From NCBI GenBank assembly GCA_015680685.1, contig MNCI01034785.1, forward strand, positions 61,709 through 125,708: a DNA stretch of 64,000 nt. The letters run 5' to 3'. This DNA is from Gnetum montanum. Taxonomy: Eukaryota > Streptophyta > Gnetopsida > Gnetales > Gnetaceae. The translations under genes were made by a program, and so were the position numbers. The notes beneath the pieces were generated by a model. The model was given only the letters and a program-made list of their open reading frames with translations. It was not told the DNA's origin and did no database searches. Shown here piece by piece: positions 46,619 through 56,562 of this stretch (positions within the stretch are counted from its first letter, which is position 1; every line of letters begins with the position of its first letter).

Positions 46619-48187
46619 TGTTACGATGGAAAATGTCGACAGCTGGAAAATACCAAATAAAAATTTGTTTACACAATTTTAACCATGGATCCGTGCAAGG
46701 GCTATGCTAGAGACAACGAATCTATAGTGCTCTGAATGGTCTTGTCGATCAAATAGAAACTTACTCAATTAGTAAATCAATGAATATTATAAATATTCTG
46801 TGGAACAACTTGATTCGGTGAATCGCAAAGGGAGTAGAAAACGATGTACATAAATCGCAATAATGACAATGTCAACATGACAAGGCGGATTGGATTTAAG
46901 AAAAAATGCGCAATCCAAAGATCTGTTCTTTGACCCGAAAATTGAGTATATTGTATACAAAGTTCCAATGGAAAAACCCCACTTATCCTATGCGAAGTGT
47001 ACATAGAAATACAAGAAAATTGTTCAAAAATGAGTGCAAAATGAAGCTCAGTCTACCTCGTAAGCCAAAGATGGAGTGCAAGGAAGGTCAAGCCTAGATG
47101 TCTATCAATCAACTGTGTCCGAACAATAGATCTTGCCAACCGCACCAGATGATCTCTCGATCTCTAATCTATCCTCTTTACCTTTGGTAGTCTCTGCTCA
47201 AAGCTACTGATGATCACCGATGGGGAGAACTATGTTTTTGTCAATGCTCAAAGATGTCTCTTGTCTCTGCTCAAGGATGATAACTGCCAAAAGTCAAAGA
47301 TGTCCCCGCTCATGTTTCTTCACCAACTTGAGTATTTATAAGTTCGACAACATGCAAAAAAGGCACAACATTGATGACACGTGTCTCAAACCTTCAAGAT
47401 ACCATTGACTTCAAGAATTTTATGTTGAAACTAGTTATGTCATCTCACATTTCTGGGAATAGGCACAAGGTACGCTATGAACCACTTTTGTCGAAGTTGC
47501 TTTTTGATTACTCACAATACACTTATCCACGTATTGTGGATATGGATGACTAGTGCACGTGGCATTATTTTAGCTGATCTTAATCTGCATTATGCTCTTC
47601 TATGCTACATCGTGTGGCAGAGCATAATTAAGCATGGAAGTATTTGATTCAAGCTGCTTTATGCTTATTCACATTGCAAAGCGTAATAACGCATAAAAAA
47701 TGATCAACTTGAGAATGGATTATGCTAGCGCATGATGCATAGCATAACGAGCGTAAGGCGAATATTCTATAAAAAGAAAGGACCCGATCTGCTGCACTTC
47801 CTTGGACTTTGACTTTGACTTTTTGAAGCTTGTTATGATACTTTGCATAATAGATCATAAACTCAACCCTGGATAGAAGACTTAGCAGAATATGCGGCAA
47901 GTCGCATATTATGTTGCTTAGGCCTTAAACTTCATCAAATCCATCGAAGTAAGTCACCTTTTGATATCGTACTATGTTAAGCAGAATTACGCTAAGCAAC
48001 ACCACACTATGTTGCGTAATGTAGTGTAAAGATAGAAAACATAATAAGTTTTGAAATCTGTAAGGAACTTGGAGACTTGATGCAGCGCACCTCTTTGCCT
48101 TGCTTTGCCTTCTATAATTCGTTATGACCTTCTGCCCAAATTGTGAATCTTCACCTTAGGCCGATTTGCAATTTCTATGATGTTTCA
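46619..48187 (-). repeat. 3' LTR of N (1569 bp)
   Basis: On the minus strand it starts TGAAACATCATAG at 48187 and ends CATCGTAACA at 46619. TATA box (minus) at 47335-47341. The U3 (47570-48010) has TTATGCTC/GAGCATAA and TTACGC/GCGTAA inverted motifs. Confidence 0.9.
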
Positions 48188-48200
48188 ATGGCCCCTCTTT
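48188..48200 (-). promoter_or_regulatory. Polypurine tract of element N
   Basis: On the minus strand AAAGAGGGGCCAT directly precedes the LTR start TGAAAC. Confidence 0.65.
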
Positions 48201-48659
48201 GTTGATAGTTAGAGGACTTTCCCGAAAGACATCAACAAAGAATACAAAACACCGGATCAGTAAAAGTACCAACGACGTTCATCAACAGTTACTCAAGTAT
48301 CATATTGTCAACGTAGAGGTGCAGAAATAAGGGAAATGGGAGACAAAATGGTATGGGAGGAAACAGGTTTAGCAAAGACTCAAATGAGGTTTGGGGAAGA
48401 CCCAAATGAGTGGGTATAGCATTTTTCATGCATAAGCAATTAGGCTTTCTCCTGCGATTGCATTTGTATGGAGTTATGCCATCATTTTTGTGTTGAAGGG
48501 GGTTGTGTAGACAATTTGTGTTACATCTGCATGGCCTAGGTGAGATGTGTTGCACCCATTTTGCTGACTTCCCCCTCTTTTTTTTTGCATCCACTAGGCG
48601 AGTTGCGTTACACCGGTTCATGGACTTGAGTGTAATGCAAATGCGGAAAGTGTTTCATG
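48201..48659. other. Unassigned stretch between second RNase H and 3' LTR of N
   Basis: Integrase would be expected here but I see none of its motifs. A 110-codon minus-strand frame (48621-48289) has no recognised feature. An internal deletion is the simplest reading. Confidence 0.5.
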
Positions 48660-48990
48660 ATTTGTGTAAGGGAAGTAGATGGATAGCCCCTGAGAAGCCC
48701 TCATACTCTACCACATTGTTCGTATAGGAAAAGGTCAAGTGATAAGCATGAAGATGCACATCCTTAGGTGATAGCATAATAATTGTGGTAGCACTACCAC
48801 CTCTAATGGTTGAAACTCTATTGAAATATAACATTGCTTCAAGGCCTGTTAGGACAGGGCTTAAGCTATGTACATGTTCATCTGGAAACTCAGGCTCTAT
48901 GGTTGCCTGACTATCAATAGGTGATGTTATTAATTGGTCAGCTATCGCTTACCCTTTTGTAGAAGATTGACCAATATAATGCAGATCAAA
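48660..48990 (-). pseudogene. Element N second RNase H (Tat type, truncated)
   Basis: It contains MLYFNRVSTIRGGSATTII near 48830-48775 (catalytic Asp replaced by Asn) and YTNNVVEYEGF near 48710-48680 with Glu retained. The rest, including the third and fourth catalytic Asp, is lost near 48660. Matches element C at 16080-15960. Confidence 0.75.
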
Positions 48991-50603
48991 TTCTGCTATG
49001 ATAGCTTTCCAACGAGCTATTTTACTACTTTCGTATAAGTTATGCATAATGGCCCTAAGGATGTTATTTTTATAGATGATGTTAACTTGTCTATGGAAAA
49101 GATAATGTTTACACTTCTTAAGCATAAATACTAATGCTAAGTAGTTATTCTCTACTCCTTTGTACTTGTTTCATACGCACATAGAGCATGACTCAAGTAA
49201 TAGATGGGTACTTCCAATCCATCATCCCTCTTTTGCTAGAGTGATGCAACTAAGGTTACATCTAAAGTTGCAAAGTAGATGTAAAACGGTTGATCCCTTT
49301 GTGGTGGGAAAAATTTTGGTAAGCATTGAAGCTCTTGCTTCAAACTATCAAATGCATGCTGAAAATCGTCCATCCATTCGAAATTAACCCCCCTTTCTAA
49401 GAAAATTTTGCATAGGGTGTAACTTATTGGTTAATCTTGAGATAAACCACCTGATAAACTATAACCTCCCCTATAATCTGCGTAATTACTTAAGATTTGT
49501 AGGGGTTGTCAATTCAACAATGGATTTGACTTTGTCAGGATCTACACATATACCAGTTTTTGATACCACAAACCTCAACATGCATCTAGTTTTGAACCTG
49601 AACACACACTTCTTTGGGTTGAGTCAGAGGTTGTATTTAGAACATCTTTTAAGGACTAACTCTAGATCCTTTGAATGGTCCTCTGACTTTATAGACTTAA
49701 TAGCTATATCGTCAAAATAATCATTCAGTCTCCCTAGGAGGTAATCGCTGAAGATGTACGTCATGGCTCATTGATATGTAGCTTTGACATTTTTTAACCC
49801 AAAAGGCATCATGGTGTAACAAAAGGTCCCCTATGGTGTCATGAATGTCGTTGTTAGTTGGTGCTCTCGGTTGATGCGTATTTGATTGTAGCCCGAGAAG
49901 CCATCCATGAAGGATAAAAGCGCATGCCCAAAGGTTGTATCCACTAATTGATCGATACTCGGTAGTGGGAAATTATCCTTAATTATAGCTTTATTCAAGT
50001 CTCGGAAGTCTATGCAAATGCTTATCCCTCTAGTATTTTTGGGAACAACTACAATGTTGGATACCCAGTCTGAGTAATCAACCACACGAATAAAACTAGC
50101 TTGGTATAGTTTAGTGATTTTATCATGTATAACTAGCGTGACTTCTAGCTTGATCTTTCATGCTTTCTGTCTAACGGATTTGATATGGGGATCTAGGATT
50201 ATGTTGTGTTGCATTAACCTTGGGTCTAGTCCCGACATATCCTTGTATGACCATGCAAACATCATGATATTATTCTAGAGGATCTGTTTTATGTCTTCAT
50301 GTGCCTTTTGGTCTAATAGAGAACTAACCTTGAGAGTCTTAGTCTCATCCCTATGTGTAACCATGAGACCTCATTGAGTGGATCTTCAGTTACATCTCCA
50401 ACTTCCAGATCTAGTGTGTGTGTCGATTGTTCTAGCCAGTCTAGCGATGTTTCCAATGTGGCTATGGTTGTGTCACTAAGTCCAAGGTTAGTTTCTATTA
50501 GTGTTGGATCTAGTTGTCTAATGATTTCACCTTGTAGGCTTGTTAAAAATAGTGGCACAGAAAAAGTTTCATCCATTGGCCAATTATCCTGCAAAATTGT
50601 CAA
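48991..50603 (-). pseudogene. Element N reverse transcriptase and RT-linked RNase H
   Basis: RT blocks leftward: DLEVGDVTEDPLNEV near 50405, MFAWSYKDMSGLDPRLM near 50260, then an 84-codon open stretch (50085-49831) with DWVSNIVVVPKNTRGISICI, PLPSIDQLVDTTFGHALLSF and GYNQIRINREHQ. Next come GTFCYTMMPFGLKN near 49815 and the catalytic YFDD with DIAIKSIKSEDH near 49710. RNase H remains follow (NYLALVFMLKKCKHYLF near 49150-49100). It has about ten stops. One hairpin-repeat unit lies upstream at 50768-50795. Confidence 0.9.
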
Positions 50604-51055
50604 ATACTAAAGTAATTAGAAAGATGCTAAGTTTGATGTGATAAGTATTTAATGAATAACTCTTGGTTTAGTCTAAAGGATGTGACGTGATGTTACTGAG
50701 CGTAAAGCTAACTAAATTTTAAATTTCATGAAAAACTTATAATTAATACAAACTGATTACAAGGAGATAAGATGCGGTAGTTTAGGGTCATTTTGGACCA
50801 TAATGCATGCAATATCTATCACAATTACTACCTTGATTTTTGGGTTCCAGCTCATACTGACACCAGCATTTGGGCAAGTCTTGCTGAAATTGAGCATCAA
50901 GTTAGTTAAGTTTGCATATAAGTAAGCAGTTCTCATTGAAAACAAGTTGTTGGTTATTGCGAATTTGAATTCTCAACTATTAAATAGAGAATGAGGAAGA
51001 GCGAAATATTACAGCGCGTTACTCGTAAAGGTGTGAAGGTGTTAAAACTATAACA

Positions 51056-53270
51056 ATGACGTCGAAAGTAAGAGGGAAGAATGTGAAATTGGCCAAGATT
51101 GAAGAAGTACAAGGGAGCCTGCAGCGTGCCTCGTAAGCCATGGTCAAAGTGATAGATGCTGACCTTTGAATCAGTAGGTCATCCCTTGTTTATTCATATT
51201 GCTTACAATTATATGCCTCTTATTCTTTTGCAATGTTTATTCTTGTAGCACCGTCTACATAAATTAGAGTTTTAGACTATAGAACTCACATTAAAATGAG
51301 GGTTTATACAATAGGATTGCGTCTATCACCATTGTCAGGGACAAACCTTGTACTATTGCAAGGGTTTAGGAGATTTGATCATGAATAGCTAAGCGTAATT
51401 TGTAGATTTTCTATAATTTAAGCATGCAAATCTAAATCTAGACGTTAATGTGTTTATTATTTTCTTTGTACAGTATCATGTTAAGACCCGTCTTAATCTT
51501 CTTGGATATATTCATGATTTTATGTTGTATAAACTTGATCATACCTAATGTTCCTCCCCCTCAGACTCAGTTGCATGGGAGGGCCATATGGTTTATAAAG
51601 GATGCACTAGAGTTTCTACAGTTTTTACTGCGTAACTATAGCATTATTGTATGGTCACACCTATCAGGAGATATTATCGATGCCATTTTGAAACACCTGT
51701 TAGTGGGTTCTACACAGGGAATCCTGGCTTTCTTGACAGACGGGGCTATTGATACTGGTCGTCCCCAAGACCGTGAACTTAGCACCAGAGGGTTGAGGTG
51801 CTTAGGTTGGATCTGGGAAATGGCCCAGTTTACCTGTTACCATGCGTACAATACATTTTTCATGGCCTATCATGTCTCGACTTACTTCTAGAAGCCACCA
51901 GGCACAGTGTATTATTTGAGCAGGTAAGTTATTTTTGTTGGCAGTATAGCCATTATGTGTCTATTATCTAGATTTGTAAAGCGTAAGATAAGAATACGTC
52001 GTATGATACAGGTTTTTTATCCACAAGAAGAGGTTAGTAAGTGATAATGATACATTAACTTGGACCGAAACAACAACAAAGGCATTTACCTCGACCAGCA
52101 ACGTACACGTTGGTGTAATGGTGCAGATTGCCTTTGACATTCATGAGTACCCCACCCGTTATGATGATTCCTTCCAGAATTGCTAGAATCTTAGGTGGTT
52201 ACATGAAGAATGGACTTTTGACCTACCCCTTACCACCATAGACGTGCAGAGGAAACTTCCTCCATTTCGTTTTCCATTTGGACTTGGTAAAATTACTACA
52301 TATTTTATTGTTGCATATGTAATCGTGAATCTTGAATGTTGCATAATAATTTTTTTGACATGTGTCTTGCATTATTTAGTTAGGAAATCCCAGGAGATTA
52401 CCCTTACAATTTTCAGCCACGAAGCAAATACACTCCTCTTCCGCTATGGTGACATCAAGGAGGCACAATGCTGGCTCAGCCATGCAGCAGCCCTAGTTGC
52501 GTTGGTCACCAAGCTATGGGAAGCGAGGCTAATGCATTTATTTTAAGCCATAACCCTTCATGTCCCTTACCAGTGAAATGTTAACCCTAGTCAACTCCTT
52601 CAGTGAGAGGGCAAAGCATTTTTTCACATGTGTGCATCACGTACGTGTAAATTTTGATATTGACGCTTAGCTATTTGCAGACTTCTTTGGTATCCCCTAT
52701 GATGGCCTTCCCATAGAGGAAAAATTGAAGAGGAGCCTCAAGTTTTAGGAGGAGCTAGAGGAGTGGCTAGGGACCAAGAAGGAGACTAAGGGGCTTGAAC
52801 TAAAGATCGCCAAGATAATTTGTCCCCTGTTCCAAGCCAAGGCTTTCCCCAAAACACTCTCACAGGGGAGGTTCTTTACCATAGAATAGACCCGTATCAT
52901 GCGGGAGGTTATGGAGGAAGGGATTTATATAGGTATGGGGACTCAAAGAATGGTATGAATCTACATGTTTAGACTGGGCTGCAAATTCATCGTCCTCTTC
53001 CACCCTGTTCTGAGGTTCCAGCATAGACCATGTAGCCTGACTCTTAGCCATGACCAATTGTGTTATGATTTCATGGTAATTTTTTGTCAGGGGGATGATG
53101 TCATAGGCAGTATGGGTGAAATCATGAACCCCTTTGTGGATCAGCTCAAAATTTCTCTTTACCTCAATTTTGGCTCAACTAAGGGCAAGCTTTGTCTAAA
53201 TCTTGATGCAAATGAAGTTATATTCCTTAGAGGTCACGATGGTAAATATGGGATCTTTGCCCTACAATCC
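51056..53270 (+). pseudogene. Antisense spliced cargo gene of element N, FCP1/NIF-like domain
   Basis: Exon 1 is 51056-51132 (77 nt, MTSKVRGKNVKLAKIEEVQG...), donor GTAAGC. Exon 2 is 51474-51923, entered in phase 2, encoding MLRPVLIFLDIFMILCC, DALEFLQFLLRNYSIIVWSH, IIDAILKHLL and KPPGTVYYL. This order resembles FCP1/NIF-type HAD phosphatase domains, but the catalytic DxDG is degenerate. Exon 3 is 52012-52286 (FFIHKKRLVSDNDTLTW..., ending PPFRFPFGLG). Exon 4 is from 52380 (RKSQEITLTI, then LLFRYGDIKEAQCWLSH). Intron edges GT-AG hold at 51133/51473, 51924/52011 and 52287/52379. Later frames to 53270 (LFADFFGIPYDGLPIEEKL; 52965-53273) may be further exons. Stops at 51889, near 52181 and at 52544 show decay. 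Confidence 0.72.
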
Positions 53271-53274
53271 TAAT

Positions 53275-53402
53275 GAATAATGCAACGGTCCCTGAGGTCT
53301 TATAACACCAGAAGCTGGTCCGGTGAGGTTGATGGGATTCATAGATGTGGCACCCAAGTCTGTTGTGATCATGGCGGTTGTGGTTGTGTATGCAGAATCC
53401 AT
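53275..53402 (-). pseudogene. Element N gag stub
   Basis: Only a gag N terminus can be read: ATG 53402, MDSAYTTTTAMITTDLGATS, then a Pro/Gly-rich run near 53290. It then meets the end of the plus-strand gene. The capsid part is missing. Confidence 0.5.
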
Positions 53403-53631
53403 TGGTCAAGTAGATTAACGACGACAAGTGACTAGATATAAAAGATGATGGACAAAGAAGATTGCGATTAGGCTTTCTACCCTGTAGGATTCCAAAGGAA
53501 TCATTACTGTGACCGATCTACAATGCAAGATTTTCCATAAACTTTCCTAGAGGTATTACATTCATGTTTTTAGAGATGCAAGTATAGATCGCTAACAAGG
53601 CTACCCTTAAAAAATACGAATTTGAGCCTAG

Positions 53632-53650
53632 GCCCTCTTTCTAGTGCCAA
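53632..53650 (-). promoter_or_regulatory. Primer-binding site of element N
   Basis: On the minus strand it reads TTGGCACTAGAAAGAGGGC, five bases after the 5' LTR. It is identical to the site of element B. Confidence 0.78.
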
Positions 53651-53655
53651 AAAAC

Positions 53656-55202
53656 TATTAAGACGAAAAATGTCGGTAGCTAGAAAATACCAAACAAAAA
53701 TCTATGTACATAGTTTTAACCACAGATCCATGTGAGGGCTATGTTGGAGAAAATGAATCTGTAGTGCCTTGAACGGTCTTGTTGATCATATAGGGACTTA
53801 CTCAATTAGTAAATCAGTGAATATTATAAATATTCTATGGAACGACTTGATTTAGTGAATCACAAAGGGAGTAGAAAATGATGTAGATAAATTGTAATAA
53901 TGACAATGTTAACACGACAAGGCTGATCAGATTTAAGAAAAAATGCACAATCCAAAGATCTGTTCTTTGACCTAAAAACTGAGTATATTGTATACAAAGT
54001 TCTAATGGAAAAACTCTGCTTATCCTGTGTGAAGCATACATAGAAATACAAGAAAATTGTTCAAAAAGGAGTGCAGAATGAAGCTCGGTATACCTCGTAA
54101 GCCAAAGATGGAGTGCAAGGAAGGTCAAGCTCAGATGTCTATCAATCAACTATGTCTAATCAATAGATCTTGCCAACTATACCAGATGATCTCTCGATCT
54201 CTAATCTATCCTGTTTGCCTTCGGTAGTCTTTGCTTAAAGCTGCTAATGATCATTGATGGGGAGAACTGTGTTTTCACCAAAAGGTGTGATCGCTCCTGC
54301 TGCCAAAAGTCGAAGATGCCCCCACTCTTATTTCTTTGCCAACTTGAGTATTTATAAGTTTGACAACATGCAGAAAAGGCACAACCTTGATGACACGTGT
54401 CTTGAACCTTCAAGATACCATTGACTTGATGAATTTTACATTGAAACTAGTTATGTCATCTCACATTTCTGGGAAAAGGGACAAGGTACATTGTCAACCA
54501 CTTTTGTCGAAGTTTCTTTGTGATTACGCACAATACGCTTATACGCGTATTGTGTGTATGGATGACTAGTGCACGTGGCGTTGTTTTAGCTGATCTTAAG
54601 TTGCATTATGCTCATCTATGTTGCATCACGTGCCAGAGCATAATTAAGCATGGAAGTATTTGATTCAAGTTACTTTACGCTTATTCATGCCACAAAGTGT
54701 AATAACGCATAAAAATGATCAACTTGACAATGGATTATGCTGGCGCACACTGCACAGCATAACTAGCGTAAGGTGACCAGTTTGTAAAAAGAAAGGACCT
54801 AATCTGCTATGCTTCCTTGGATGTTGAATTTGACGTTTTGAAGCTTCTAATGCTACTTTGCGTAACAGAGTGTAAACTCAACCCTTGATAAAAGACTTAG
54901 TAAAATATGCGGCAAGTTTCATATTACGCTGATTAGGCCTTAAACTTCATCAAATCCTCTAAAGTAAGTCACCTTTTGATATTAGACTATGTTAAGCATA
55001 ATTACGCTAAGCGACACCATGCTATGTTGCATAATCTAGCGTAAAGATAGAAAACATAGTAAGTTTTGAAATCTATAAGGAACTTGGAGACTTGATGTAG
55101 CACACCTCTTTGCCTTGCTTTGCCTTCTAGAATTTTTTGCGACCTTCCACCCAAATCATGAATCTTTACCTTAGGGTGATTCGTAATTTCTATGGTGTTT
55201 CA
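53656..55202 (-). repeat. 5' LTR of N (1547 bp)
   Basis: It matches 46619-48187 over its whole length with frequent substitutions. The minus-strand TATA box is at 54351-54357. Its last bases read TTAATA where the other LTR has TAACA. Confidence 0.9.
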
Positions 55203-55207
55203 ATATC

Positions 55208-56437
55208 CATTTTCCTCATTGTTATTGCATTCCTCATCTGAAGACATATCTTCTTTAAAACTTGATATAGAAGAAGTATTGCTAGATCCATTGCTAGAAG
55301 ATTTACTTGCATAGTGAACACTAGATAACTCATTATCAAATTCAATATCAAGAAAGTTGGACATAATAAGGTCACTTTCATCCTCATCTTGTGCTAACTT
55401 AGTGTCTTGATGTTTATTCTTTCTATTTTTCCTTTCTTCCTTGATATTAACTCTTGCCAAGGCTTTTTCAAGCTTCACTATTTTTTAGACATATCTCTCA
55501 TTAATTGTCCTTTTTCAGATCCTACTCTTTCATGTTCTTGCTCTATCTTAACATGAGATGGACCTAGTAAAGCTTTAAATTGAGCAAAATCATACATAGG
55601 AATCAAAAATCTTTCTTCTCTTTTTTGAATTGCAATATTTCCTTGAGGATTCAACTATTTTTCTAACTGTATAGCTTCATTGAAGTAGTCATTTAGTGTA
55701 GCTAATTTTTGAGTTCTCCTTAACCAAATTGAAATTTTGGGGTTGACAGCCTTAAGATAAGTTTCTTTAAGAATTTCTTTTGATGGTCTATATTTTCTTT
55801 GAAAGATTCCACAAATTCATTGAAACTTGATGTTAAAACCTCTAATTAACCCTTTAACTACTTTCTTAGCTTGTATCAGCCCACAGTATAGTTGTTGTTG
55901 ATCTAATTGATTACCAAACTAGGCTAAGAGAAGATTCTTCATGTCATCCCAACTTGTAATACTATTACTTGGTAAGTTCGAATACTAAATCTAAGCCATA
56001 TCCTTTAGATTTGATACAAACAACCTACAAGCTTGATCTTGATGTTGAATATTTGCATGAGCTAAAGCTAACTCAAACATGTGAATATATTGTTCAGCTA
56101 AATAAGCTTTTCCAGGAATGAAAGGCTTAGGAAAATATTTGTAAACTACCTTAGGAATATCATTGTAATTTTGAAATCCTAATGGTGTAACTCTTTGCCA
56201 AGGATTTGCCATCCTATTTCTTTGGATAGTTGAACTCTTAAAATTTCTAGATCTTCTCTTATGAATTGATAAACCAGATATAATGGGTGATCTTCTTGAT
56301 CTTCTAGTTTTCACTCCACTACTTGTTCCCAATTCAAAATCTTTCTTTTATTCTTCTTTTGATGAAGAATCAATATTAGAATCTAGAATATCTTTTGAAG
56401 CTTTTAAACTTTCCAAACTATCAATCTTCTTGGTCAT
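55208..56437 (-). pseudogene. Element B gag, main part
   Basis: The start is chosen at ATG 56437 (MTKKIDSLESLKASKDILDS). Then a basic region near 56310-56250 (TRRSRRS, KRRSRNF), NPWQRVTPLGFQNYNDIPKV, and the capsid-like block KAYLAEQYIHMFELALAHAN near 56105-56045. SWDDMKNLLLA lies near 55950-55920. A charged C-terminal part (55478-55208) with DEDESDLIMSNFLDIEFDNE and serine runs ends at N. Stops near 56335, 55987 and others. Continues at 46618. Confidence 0.82.
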
Positions 56438-56537
56438 GAACTGAAAATAGTATCTAATTTCTTAATCCTTTATAATAACAAATAATTGTTGATGTACTAA
56501 AATTATAAGGCTTATGAACCTAGAGGCTAAATTTTCA

Positions 56538-56556
56538 GCCCTCTTTCTAGTGCCAA
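56538..56556 (-). promoter_or_regulatory. Primer-binding site of element B
   Basis: On the minus strand TTGGCACTAGAAAGAGGGC, six bases after the LTR end CCAACA. The same sequence serves element N, and a two-base variant serves C. Confidence 0.78.
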
Positions 56557-56562
56557 AAGAAC

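Larger units (their letters stand above)
46619..55202 (-). mobile_element. Element N: Tat-like element with antisense cargo gene, target duplication ATATC
   Basis: ATATC at 46614-46618 and 55203-55207 flanks it, inside B's gag. LTRs start TGAAAC on the minus strand. Reading leftward: 5' LTR, primer-binding site, a gag stub, a plus-strand spliced gene, RT, RNase H, part of a second RNase H, 500 bp without a recognised domain, purine tract, 3' LTR. Most of gag, protease and integrase are absent. It is the innermost and therefore youngest layer of the stack. Confidence 0.92.
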
